A DNA stretch of 15,267 nucleotides from Betaproteobacteria bacterium (GTDB lineage: Bacteria; Pseudomonadota; Gammaproteobacteria; Burkholderiales; Burkholderiaceae_C), in NCBI GenBank assembly GCA_005882155.1, contig VBCQ01000443.1, forward strand, positions 1-15,267. The letters run 5' to 3'. Both the position numbers and the translations under genes were made by a program. Positions within the stretch are counted from its first letter, which is position 1. Every line of letters begins with the position of its first letter. This document shows positions 7,567 through 14,184 of the stretch, in pieces. The notes under the pieces are model-generated. The model was not told the origin of the DNA, did not search any database, and saw only the letters and a list, made by a program, of their open reading frames with translations.

Positions 7567-8741
7567 GTCGCCACCGATCGACCCGCCGCACGCCGCAACA
7601 GCGCGAGCCAGCCGAGCGCGAACATCGTCACCATCACCGGCAGCAGCGAGCCGACGTTGAGCCAGGTCCAGCCCTGCGTCGTGATCAGCGCGCCGGAGCT
7701 GAACGACGTGATGGTCATGGTCAGGTAGACGCAGAAGTCCATCGCCGCTTGCGCGGTGGTTTTCTCTTCGGGCCGGTACGCCTCGGTGAACAGCGTCGTG
7801 CCGCCGATGTAGAGGAAATTCCAGCCGAGCCCCAGCACCGTCAATGCGACGAGGAACTGCATCAGATCGACGCCCGACAGCGCGACCGCGATGCAGGCGA
7901 CGTTGAGCAATGCGCCGGTGGCCATGACCGGCAACGCGCCGAAGCGCTTGATCAACGAGCCGGTGAAGAAGCTCGGCACGAACATGCCCAGCACATGCCA
8001 TTCGAGAACCAGCGCCGCACTCTTGAACGGATGCGAGCACTGGGCCATCGCGATCGGCGTCGCGGCCATCAAGAGATTCATCACGCCGTAGCCGAGCGAG
8101 CAGCCGATCACCGCGACGATGAACACCGGCTGGCGCGCGATCTCGGCGAGCGGGCGACCCGGCCGCGCTGCGCTCGGCAACGGCAGCGGCGGAAAGTCGA
8201 TGAACGACATCACCGCGAGCGACGCCAGCGCGACGCCGACCAGCGCCGCATACGCGCCGGCGAACGGCACCGGCAACGCGTCGCGGGTGACGTTCGCGAG
8301 GTTCGGCCCGATCACCGCGCCGATGATCCCGCCGGCCAGCACCCACGAGATCGCGCGCTCCTTGAACTCGAGGCTCACGAGCTCGGTCGCGGCGAAGCGA
8401 TACAGCCCCGCATTGGCGTTGTAGTAGCCGGCGATGACAGTCGCGGCGACGAGCAACCAGAAGTCGTGCGTCGACGCCGCGTAAGCGCAGAGCGCAGTCG
8501 ACAGGATCGCCACCGCGAGTCCGGTCTGGAAGGTCCGCCTGCGGCCCCAGGCGCGCTGGTGCCGTGCGACCAGCGCGGTGAACAGCGCGCCGCCGGCCAC
8601 ATAGCCCATTACCGGCAAGGTCGCGAGCCACGGCGTCGGCGCGAGGCTCAGCCCGACGAGCCCGTTGATCGCGATGAAGGTGACGTTGTTGATCAGGAAA
8701 AAGCCCTGGCACAGCGTCAACAGCACGAGTTGAAAATTCAT
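7563..8741 (-). CDS. Major facilitator superfamily transporter
   Basis: This 392-residue protein looks like a 12-helix inner-membrane MFS carrier. The first transmembrane segment is at about residues 4-30. An MFS loop 2-3 basic motif follows (ARHQRAWGRRRTFQTG, about 59-74), and a second basic loop (LIKRFGALPVMATG) lies near the middle repeat. It resembles an MFS group marked by LVGLSLAPTPWLATLPVMGY near the N-terminus and GYYNANAGLYRFAA in the fourth to fifth helix. I loosely associate that group with riboflavin carriers (RfnT), but the substrate is not established here. The ATG directly abuts the rsmE stop (TGAATG), so it is the last gene of the leftward operon and probably translated by coupling. 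Its TAG stop shares bases with the stop of the converging RNA methyltransferase gene. Confidence 0.85.
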   Translation of the reverse strand: MNFQLVLLTLCQGFFLINNVTFIAINGLVGLSLAPTPWLATLPVMGYVAGGALFTALVARHQRAWGRRRTFQTGLAVAILSTALCAYAASTHDFWLLVAATVIAGYYNANAGLYRFAATELVSLEFKERAISWVLAGGIIGAVIGPNLANVTRDALPVPFAGAYAALVGVALASLAVMSFIDFPPLPLPSAARPGRPLAEIARQPVFIVAVIGCSLGYGVMNLLMAATPIAMAQCSHPFKSAALVLEWHVLGMFVPSFFTGSLIKRFGALPVMATGALLNVACIAVALSGVDLMQFLVALTVLGLGWNFLYIGGTTLFTEAYRPEEKTTAQAAMDFCVYLTMTITSFSSGALITTQGWTWLNVGSLLPVMVTMFALGWLALLRRAAGRSVAT

Positions 8742-9458
8742 TCAGCGTCCAATGCAAACGGCGGCCAGCGCGGCGAGAGGGGCGGTGTCGGCGCGCAACA
8801 CGCGCGGGCCCAGCGAGACAGGAAGAAAACCGGCGACCTGCGCGGCCGATTCTTCGGCGTCGGTGAGTCCGCCCTCGGGGCCGCTGAGAAACCACAGCAT
8901 GCCAGATTCGCCAACCGTCAATCGCTTCGCGGAGCGCAAGCTCAACACGAATCGATGCGTCGCGTTGTCGCATGGCAAGGCGCTCAGCCAATCGCTGAAC
9001 GACGCGATGTCGGCGATCTGCGGCAAGCGCGTGCGGCCGCTTTGCTCGCTCGCTGCGACCGCGACAGCGCGCCAATGCTCGACCTTCTTGCGCGCGCGCT
9101 CGCCGGCCAGGCGCAGCACCGAGCGCTCGCAAACGAGCGGCTGGATCCGCGCGACACCGAGCTCGGTCGCCTTCTCGATCAAGCTGTCCATTCGCTCGTT
9201 GGCCGGCATGCCCAGCGCCAAGCTCACCGCGCACGCGCTCTCGCGATCGACCGGGTCATGCGTGCCGACGTTGATCTCGACCTCGCTGCGGCCCATGCGC
9301 GTCACGCTCGCGTGCCATTCGCCGCCCTCGCCATTGAAGAGCGTGATCGATGCAGCGCTCTGCAGACGCAGCACCTGCGCATGGCGCGACGGACCCGGCG
9401 GCAGCACCAGCGTCTCGCCTTCGCGCAAAGCGTGCTCGACGAAGAAGCGCGGCGCCAT
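8742..9458 (-). CDS. rsmE: 16S rRNA (uracil-1498-N3)-methyltransferase RsmE
   Basis: RsmE methylates N3 of U1498 in 16S rRNA within the 30S subunit. The 238-residue length is normal. An N-terminal PUA-like RNA-binding domain (about 1-70, with HAQVLRL and LFNGEGGEW) precedes a SPOUT knot domain. Diagnostic motifs are EKATELGV (95-102), SEQSGR (137-142), SGPEGGLT (192-199) and the knot segment SLGPRVLRADTA (215-226). The start ATG (9456-9458) shares its A with the TGA of the upstream membrane-protein gene. The stop touches the ATG of the MFS gene, so it is embedded in the operon. The same frame stays open up to 9947, but that extension has no family support and is not part of the gene. Confidence 0.96.
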   Translation of the reverse strand: MAPRFFVEHALREGETLVLPPGPSRHAQVLRLQSAASITLFNGEGGEWHASVTRMGRSEVEINVGTHDPVDRESACAVSLALGMPANERMDSLIEKATELGVARIQPLVCERSVLRLAGERARKKVEHWRAVAVAASEQSGRTRLPQIADIASFSDWLSALPCDNATHRFVLSLRSAKRLTVGESGMLWFLSGPEGGLTDAEESAAQVAGFLPVSLGPRVLRADTAPLAALAAVCIGR

Positions 9459-9961
9459 CAGCGTGCGCTGCGCATGCGCCGACGCAGCCACAGCGCGATG
9501 CGGCGGCGAAACCGCTTGAATGCCTGCCATGCGCTCGCACGCTCGATCGCGTCGCGCACGCGCTGCTTGGTCGTTCGCCACCAGGCCAGCGCGCGGGCGA
9601 ACCAGGCGAAGCGAATCAGCTGCGGCTCGGTAAGGATAAAGAGCCGCCCGATCAACGCCGTGCCGAGAATTTTCGCGAGCACGATGACGACCACCCCGAG
9701 CGTCGCGCGGCCGATATGGATGAACCACAACGCGAGCACCTTGACCGGAAACAACAGCACCGCGGGGACGAGAAAGAGCGCGATCGCGACGCGCGGCGGT
9801 GCATTGCGGATGCGTTCCTCGAGCCGCGCGAGCGGCGGCCAGCGGCTCCAGCGCGCAGCCCATGCGGTGAGCGGCCGCCAGCCCCACTCCTCGATGGCGA
9901 TCACGACGGCCGCCAGCGTGAAGGCGACGGCGCGTGCGACGCGCCACAAGAGCTTGAACAT
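9458..9961 (-). CDS. Conserved hypothetical membrane protein
   Basis: I do not recognise a named family for this 167-residue protein. It has a first hydrophobic segment at about 8-25. Two further hydrophobic segments lie at about 57-82 and 86-110 (IALFLVPAVLLFPVKVLALW and LGVVVIVLAKILGTALI). A strongly basic, Trp- and Arg-rich C-terminal tail follows (about 117-167, ending RRRIALWLRRRMRSAR). The tail is presumably cytoplasmic and may contact RNA, ribosomes or phospholipid, but this is inference. The reading frame is supported by its place in a packed operon, 17 bases after the mtnN stop and sharing one base with the rsmE start. No clear ribosome site precedes the ATG. Function is unknown. Confidence 0.7.
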   Translation of the reverse strand: MFKLLWRVARAVAFTLAAVVIAIEEWGWRPLTAWAARWSRWPPLARLEERIRNAPPRVAIALFLVPAVLLFPVKVLALWFIHIGRATLGVVVIVLAKILGTALIGRLFILTEPQLIRFAWFARALAWWRTTKQRVRDAIERASAWQAFKRFRRRIALWLRRRMRSAR

Positions 9962-9978
9962 TCGTGGCAGTTTAGAAC

Positions 9979-10755
9979 CTATTCGCCAGTTGCCCTTGAC
10001 GTGCTGTCGAGCCAGTCGCTGACGATGACCCGCGTGTAGACGCTCGCCACGTCGACGATGAAGCGGTTGAAGTCGGTGTGCGCGGATTCGTCGGCGCGAT
10101 CGGAGATCGTTCGCAGCACCGCGAAGGGTCGATCGAAGTCGGCGCACACCTGAGCCAGCGCAGCGCCTTCCATCTCGACGGCCAACGCATCGGGCAGCGC
10201 ATCGACCAGCGCGCGGCTCTCGGCGGCGGTGGCGACAAAGCGGTCGCCGCTCAGCACCAGCCCTTCGTGCACCCGCGGGTCGGTGATGCCGAAGTCGGCC
10301 ATGTGCGCCGCACCGAGCAGCTCGGTGGCGCGCGCCATGCAGCGCAGCGATGCACTCGCCTGCGCGACGCTCAGCAGCGCGTCGGCGGCGAAGCGCGAGC
10401 GCCCGGTCAGCGGCACTTCGAAGCGCGGAAACAAGGGCGACGCGTCCATGTCGTGCTGCAGCAGTTGGCGCGCGACGACGACATCGCCGACGCGCACGCC
10501 GGCACCGAGCCCGCCGGCGACGCCGGTGAACACGAGCGCGCGCGCATCGAAGGCCTGGATCAGCAGCGTGGCGGTCGTCGCTGCGGCGACCTTGCCGATG
10601 CCCGACAGCACCAGCACCACCGGCTCGCCGTGCATCACGCCGACGTGAAAGTGGCGGCCAGCGAGCGTGACGGGTTGCGTGGCCGACAGCGCGGGCAGCA
10701 ACGCGCGCAACTCTTCGTGCATCGCGCTGACGATGGCCAGCGGGCGCGCAGCCAT
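9979..10755 (-). CDS. mtnN: 5'-methylthioadenosine/S-adenosylhomocysteine nucleosidase
   Basis: This enzyme cleaves adenine from methylthioadenosine and S-adenosylhomocysteine, relieving product inhibition of methyltransferases and feeding methionine salvage. The 258-residue protein has the PNP/UDP phosphorylase fold. Likely catalytic and binding residues, placed by comparison with E. coli MTAN, are Glu15 in AMHEELRALL, Glu196 in VEMEGAALAQV and Asp219 in ISDRADESAH. The glycine-rich GVAGGLGAGVRVGDVVVA segment (78-95) is also typical. It is somewhat longer than the 232 residues of the E. coli enzyme, with an insert near 100-120. The ATG at 10755 is preferred; a GTG one codon earlier is possible. 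It begins 13 bases after the fadD stop. A related nucleoside phosphorylase activity cannot be fully excluded. Confidence 0.88.
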   Translation of the reverse strand: MAARPLAIVSAMHEELRALLPALSATQPVTLAGRHFHVGVMHGEPVVLVLSGIGKVAAATTATLLIQAFDARALVFTGVAGGLGAGVRVGDVVVARQLLQHDMDASPLFPRFEVPLTGRSRFAADALLSVAQASASLRCMARATELLGAAHMADFGITDPRVHEGLVLSGDRFVATAAESRALVDALPDALAVEMEGAALAQVCADFDRPFAVLRTISDRADESAHTDFNRFIVDVASVYTRVIVSDWLDSTSRATGE

Positions 10756-10768
10756 CACACGGCCATCA

Positions 10769-12442
10769 TCAGACTTTGTCGCGCAGCTCCCGGCGCAGGA
10801 TCTTGCCGACCGGCGTCTTCGGCAACTCGTTGCGGAACTCGACCACCTTGGGCCGCTTGTAGCCGGTGAGGTTGGCTTCGCAATACGCGCGCACCTGCGC
10901 TTCGGTCACGTTCGGATCTTTGCGGACAATGACGAGCTTGACCGCTTCGCCGGCCTTGGAGTCCGGCACGCCGACTGCAGCGCATTCGAGCACGCCGGGC
11001 ATTTGCGTGACGACATCTTCGACCTCGTTCGGGTAGACATTGAAGCCGCTGACCAGAATCATGTCCTTCTTGCGGTCGACGATCTTGAAGTAGCCGCGCT
11101 CATCGACGACGCCGATGTCGCCGCTGCGGAAGAAGCCGTCGGGCGTCATCACCTTCGCGGTCTCGTCGGGCCGCTGCCAGTAGCCGGCCATCACCTGCGG
11201 GCCTTTGATCGCGATCTCGCCCGGCGTGCCGATCGGCACTTCGTTGCCGTCGTCGTCGAGCAGCTTCAGCTCGGTGTTGGGCATCGGCAAGCCGATGTTG
11301 CCGCTGTAGGCGGTGCTGTCCACCGGGTTGCAGGTCGCAGACGGCGAGGTCTCCGACAGGCCGTAGCCCTCGACGATCGGACAGCCGGTCTTCTCGAGCC
11401 ACAGCTTCGCGGTCGCGCTCTGCACGGCCATGCCGCCGCCGACCGAGATCACGAGGCCGCTCCAGTCGACGGTATTGAACTCGGGGTGGTTCGCCATCGC
11501 GTTGAACAGCGTGTTGACCGCCGGGAAGCTGTGGAACTTCTGCCCCTTCAGTTCCTTGAACACCGACGGCAGGTCGCGCGGATTCGCGATCAGGATGTTG
11601 CAGCCGCCCATTCGCATCGACAGCATCATGTTCGTGTTGAAGCCGAAGATGTGATAGATCGGCAGCGCGCAGATCGTCACGACCTGCTCGCCGGCGGGGA
11701 TCTTCCCGAGCGCCGGCTGGTACCAGGCTTCGGCCTGCAGGATGTTGGCTACCAAGTTGCGATGCAGCAGCACCGCGCCCTTGCTGACGCCGGTGGTGCC
11801 GCCGGTGTACTGCAGCACCGCGATGTCGTCGGGGCCGACCTGTGCGGCGGTGAAGGTCTTGCCGCGGCCTTGCGCGATCGCGTCGTTGAATTTCACGGCG
11901 CCGGGGATCTCGTAGTCCGGCACCATCTTCTTCACGTTGCGAACGACGTAGTTGACGATCAGCGACTTCGGAAAGCCGAGCATGTCGCCGAGCGCGGTCA
12001 GGATGACCTTCTTCGTCGGCACGGCCGGCAGCACTTTCTGCAAGGTCGTCGCGAAGTTCTCGACCATCACGATCGCTTTCGCGCCCGAGTCCTTCAGCTG
12101 ATGCTCGAGCTCGCGCGGCGTGTACAGCGGGTTGACGTTGACGACCACATAGCCGGCGCGCAGGATCGCCGCGACGGCGACTGGATACTGCGGCACGTTG
12201 GGCATCATCACGGCGATGCGGTCGCCCTTGTCGAAGCCCTGCGCCTGCAGGTAGGCAGCCAACGCGCGCGACAAGTCGTCGACTTGGCCGAAGGTGACCG
12301 TCTTGCCCATGAAGCGATAGGCGACCTGATCACGGTACTTCTTGAAGCTCTCTTCGATCAGTGCGACCAGAGACGGGTACTGCGCCACATCGATATTCGC
12401 CGGCACCCCTTTCGGGTACTGCTTCAGCCAAGTCTTTTCCAT
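10769..12442 (-). CDS. fadD: Long-chain fatty acid-CoA ligase (FadD)
   Basis: This enzyme activates fatty acids to acyl-CoA through an acyl-adenylate, feeding beta-oxidation. It works at the inner face of the membrane. The 557-residue length is close to E. coli FadD. Visible motifs are the phosphate-binding loop YTGGTTGVSKG (212-222), GYGLSETSP (359-367), the hinge and fatty-acid signature region from DGFFRSGD to SGFNVYPNEVE (435-475), and the C-terminal catalytic lysine in PKTPVGKILRREL (Lys547). GGAG lies seven bases before the ATG. It heads a leftward run of five genes. A large palindrome and a weak promoter lie just upstream, so regulation by a DNA-binding factor is likely. Preference for long chains is inferred from overall similarity to FadD. 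Confidence 0.94.
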   Translation of the reverse strand: MEKTWLKQYPKGVPANIDVAQYPSLVALIEESFKKYRDQVAYRFMGKTVTFGQVDDLSRALAAYLQAQGFDKGDRIAVMMPNVPQYPVAVAAILRAGYVVVNVNPLYTPRELEHQLKDSGAKAIVMVENFATTLQKVLPAVPTKKVILTALGDMLGFPKSLIVNYVVRNVKKMVPDYEIPGAVKFNDAIAQGRGKTFTAAQVGPDDIAVLQYTGGTTGVSKGAVLLHRNLVANILQAEAWYQPALGKIPAGEQVVTICALPIYHIFGFNTNMMLSMRMGGCNILIANPRDLPSVFKELKGQKFHSFPAVNTLFNAMANHPEFNTVDWSGLVISVGGGMAVQSATAKLWLEKTGCPIVEGYGLSETSPSATCNPVDSTAYSGNIGLPMPNTELKLLDDDGNEVPIGTPGEIAIKGPQVMAGYWQRPDETAKVMTPDGFFRSGDIGVVDERGYFKIVDRKKDMILVSGFNVYPNEVEDVVTQMPGVLECAAVGVPDSKAGEAVKLVIVRKDPNVTEAQVRAYCEANLTGYKRPKVVEFRNELPKTPVGKILRRELRDKV

Positions 12443-12467
12443 TCGTTCGCTCCGTGATCGGTGCGCG

Positions 12468-12473
12468 ATTCTG
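12468..12473 (-). promoter_or_regulatory. Candidate -10 element of the fadD operon
   Basis: On the minus strand CAGAAT matches the -10 consensus at four of six positions. It would start the transcript near 12461, about 19 bases before the fadD ATG and upstream of its GGAG ribosome site. The matching -35 position (12491-12496, AGTGAG) is poor and falls inside the large palindrome. This is what an activator-dependent promoter would show. Confidence 0.35.
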
Positions 12474-12482
12474 ACGGATCGC

Positions 12483-12524
12483 CGACGGCGCTCACTAGGG
12501 CATTTGCCCTAGTGAGCGCTGTCG
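12483..12524. promoter_or_regulatory. 42-bp near-perfect palindrome upstream of fadD (candidate operator)
   Basis: The arms GCGCTCACTAGGGCA (12488-12502) and TGCCCTAGTGAGCGC (12505-12519) are perfect 15-bp inverted copies around TT. The symmetry continues for five more positions on each side (12483-12487 with 12520-12524) with a single G/T mismatch. The centre lies about 42 bases upstream of the inferred fadD transcript start, a usual place for an activator overlapping the -35 region. It stands between two divergent genes, so it is not a terminator for either. Which protein binds is unknown; a dimeric helix-turn-helix regulator is the simplest guess. Confidence 0.6.
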
Positions 12525-12535
12525 ATGTACGCACC

Positions 12536-12567
12536 GCTCCCCCAGCCCCCTCCGCGAGGGGGCTCCA
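12536..12567. repeat. GC-rich hairpin in the divergent spacer
   Basis: AGCCCCCT (12544-12551) and AGGGGGCT (12557-12564) pair perfectly around CCGCG, preceded by CTCCCCC. The composition (a C-run, then GAGGGGGCTC) resembles the first stem of the repeat after dsbA at 3251-3266. It may be a partial or related copy of the same dispersed element. It lies upstream of both divergent genes. Confidence 0.4.
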
Positions 12568-12594
12568 GCATGAGTGACCAAAAAGCCAGGCGTG

Positions 12595-12623
12595 TTGACG
12601 TCGTATGAGGGAGCGCTTATCGT
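12595..12623 (+). promoter_or_regulatory. Candidate sigma-70 promoter of the GntR regulator gene
   Basis: TTGACG (12595-12600) and TATCGT (12618-12623) are separated by 17 bases, the optimal sigma-70 spacing, with five of six and four of six consensus matches. The transcript would begin near 12630, right where the FadR/GntR-like operator sequence starts. That suits autorepression. Confidence 0.5.
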
Positions 12624-12628
12624 CGCGG

Positions 12629-12657
12629 AATTGGTCAGACCTCTTTACCCATTTGGT
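12629..12657. promoter_or_regulatory. FadR/GntR-type operator candidate
   Basis: AATTGGTCAGACC (12629-12641) contains the 9-base dyad GGTCAGACC, close to the TTGGTCnGACCAA pattern typical of FadR-subfamily GntR regulators. A further TTGGT half-site starts at 12653, exactly 22 bases after the first TTGGT at 12631, on the same DNA face two turns away. The location between the inferred transcript start and the regulator ATG suggests autoregulation. The binding protein is inferred. Confidence 0.5.
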
Positions 12658-12663
12658 TCGCCC

Positions 12664-13389
12664 ATGCCCTTGCAAGCCATCGCGCCGCGCCGGCTCTACC
12701 GGCAGATCGCCGACCAGCTGCGCGCGCTGATCGAGCGCGGCGAGTTCGCCGTCGGCACGCGCTTGCCGCCCGAGCGCGACCTTGCGCTGCAGCTCGGCGT
12801 GTCGCGCCCGTCGGTGCGCGAAGCGCTGATCGCGCTCGAGGTCGAGGGCCGGGTCGAGGTCCGCATGGGCTCGGGGATCTACGTTCGGCGCAGCGAGCCG
12901 GGCGCGGCACGCCAGGTCACGGCAGAAGGACCGCTGGAGACGATACGCGCGCGCCAGCTGATCGAGAGCGAGCTCGCCGCCCATGCCGCGCGCCACATGA
13001 AGAAGGCGCAGATCGCCGGCCTGCGGCAAGCCATCGCACTGATGGAAGACGAGGCGAGCGCGGGCCACGCGCCGACGCGCGGCGACCGCCTGTTCCACAT
13101 CCGGATTGCCGAAGCGTCGGAGAACTCGGTGCTGCTGCGCGTCGTCACCGAGCTGTTCGACGAGCGGCGCAATCCGCTGTTCGCGCAGCTCGGCAGCCAC
13201 TTCGAAACGGCCGGCAGCTGGGCCACCGCGATCGCCGAGCACCGCGCCGTCGTCGACGCGATCGCGAACCGATCGCCCGACGCGGCGCGCGACGCGATGG
13301 CACAGCACCTCGCGAGCTCGCACGATCGGTTCACCGCGAATTGGCCGGCGGCGCCGGCGCGCCGCGTGACGCAGCGCAAGAGCGCATGA
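12664..13389 (+). CDS. GntR-family (FadR subfamily, FCD domain) transcriptional regulator
   Basis: This 241-residue DNA-binding regulator probably controls the sugar-acid genes that follow. An N-terminal winged helix-turn-helix spans about 8-75, with the GntR hallmark GTRLPPERDLALQLGVSRPS and VREALIALEVEGRVEVRMGSG. The C-terminal all-helical FCD effector domain spans about 92-225. The probable metal-binding residues are Asp141, His145 (DRLFH), His193 (AEHRAVVDAI) and His215. It most resembles UxuR/ExuR/LldR-like regulators of hexuronate and related acids, but the ligand cannot be read from sequence. The ATG at 12664 matches the domain start although no good ribosome site precedes it. A GTG at 12574 would add 30 unsupported residues covering the promoter. 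The dehydrogenase gene starts 16 bases after its stop. Confidence 0.92.
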   Translation: MPLQAIAPRRLYRQIADQLRALIERGEFAVGTRLPPERDLALQLGVSRPSVREALIALEVEGRVEVRMGSGIYVRRSEPGAARQVTAEGPLETIRARQLIESELAAHAARHMKKAQIAGLRQAIALMEDEASAGHAPTRGDRLFHIRIAEASENSVLLRVVTELFDERRNPLFAQLGSHFETAGSWATAIAEHRAVVDAIANRSPDAARDAMAQHLASSHDRFTANWPAAPARRVTQRKSA

Positions 13390-13405
13390 GCATGGAGACG
13401 TCTCG

Positions 13406-14161
13406 ATGAGCCAACGACTCGCCGGCAAGACCGCTCTCGTCACCGCGGCGGGCCAGGGCATCGGCCGCGCGACGGCCGAAGCGTTCGCCCGCGAAGGCGC
13501 GCGCGTCATCGCGACCGACATCAACGACGCGGCGTTGCGCGAGCTGGCGAGCTTGCCCGGCGTGACGACGCAGCGCCTCGACGTGACCGACGGCGACGCG
13601 ATCGCGGCACTCGCCGCGACGCTGCCGCCGCTGACAGTGCTGTTCAACGGTGCCGGCTACGTGCATGCCGGAACGATCCTCGATTGCGACGAAGCGGCGT
13701 GGGAGTTCTCGTTCAACCTCAACGTTCGGTCGATGTACCGGATCATTCGCGCGGTGCTGCCGGCGATGCTCGACAACGGTGGCGGCTCGATCGTCAACAT
13801 GGCATCGGTCGCCGGCAGCATCAAGGGCGCGCCGAACCGCTTCGTCTACGGCACGACGAAGGCAGCAGTGATCGGCCTGACCAAATCGATCGCTGCCGAC
13901 TTCGTCGCTCGCGGCATCCGCTGCAATGCGATCTGCCCCGGCACCGTCGAATCGCCGTCGCTGCGCCAGCGCATCGCCGAGCAGGCGAAGGCGAGCGCTC
14001 AGACGCTCGCGCAAGTCGAGGCCGCCTTCGTCGCGCGCCAGCCGATCGGACGCATCGGCCGGACCGACGAAATCGCTGCGCTCGCCGTCTATCTCGCGTC
14101 CGACGAATCGGGCTTCACCACCGGCACCACGCACATCGTCGACGGCGGCTGGTCCAACTGA
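13406..14161 (+). CDS. SDR-family dehydrogenase, probable 2-keto-3-deoxy-sugar-acid (fuconate-type) dehydrogenase
   Basis: This 251-residue classical short-chain dehydrogenase has the cofactor loop TAAGQGIG (13-20), NGAG (81-84, in place of NNAG) and catalytic Ser134, Tyr148 and Lys152 (YGTTK). Asp38 at the end of the second strand (ATDIN) favours NAD over NADP. The C-terminus has the usual PGTVESP and TGTTHIVDGGWSN segments. The overall sequence resembles the L-2-keto-3-deoxyfuconate 4-dehydrogenases of Burkholderia and Xanthomonas, which make a 2,4-diketo acid. The next gene encodes the hydrolase family that would cleave such a product, which supports this role. GGAG lies eight bases before the ATG, inside a perfect palindrome. 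Family membership is secure; the substrate is inferred. Confidence 0.9.
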   Translation: MSQRLAGKTALVTAAGQGIGRATAEAFAREGARVIATDINDAALRELASLPGVTTQRLDVTDGDAIAALAATLPPLTVLFNGAGYVHAGTILDCDEAAWEFSFNLNVRSMYRIIRAVLPAMLDNGGGSIVNMASVAGSIKGAPNRFVYGTTKAAVIGLTKSIAADFVARGIRCNAICPGTVESPSLRQRIAEQAKASAQTLAQVEAAFVARQPIGRIGRTDEIAALAVYLASDESGFTTGTTHIVDGGWSN

Positions 14162-14184
14162 ACTGCACACGACGAAGGAAGCTC

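Noticed and set aside
6256..9234. Very long (about 990-codon) minus-strand open frame spanning the RNA methyltransferase, MFS and part of rsmE
   Set aside because: It runs antisense to one real gene and out of frame with two others, is low-complexity and Arg-rich, and has no recognisable motif.
9459..9947. N-terminal extension of rsmE in the same frame
   Set aside because: RsmE homology begins at MAPRFFVEH (9458), and the extension overlaps the membrane-protein gene in another frame.
7749..10022. 757-codon plus-strand open frame opposite the MFS, rsmE and membrane-protein genes
   Set aside because: It is a composition shadow rich in Arg, Gln and His, lying opposite recognised genes.
10667..12457. 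596-codon plus-strand open frame opposite fadD
   Set aside because: fadD motifs on the minus strand are complete. This frame is rich in Asp, His and Arg without any domain.
12483..12524. Palindrome read as a Rho-independent terminator
   Set aside because: Both neighbouring genes point away from it, and no T-run follows either arm.
12574..12663. GTG start giving the GntR regulator 30 extra residues
   Set aside because: The added residues do not match the family and would cover the candidate promoter and operator.
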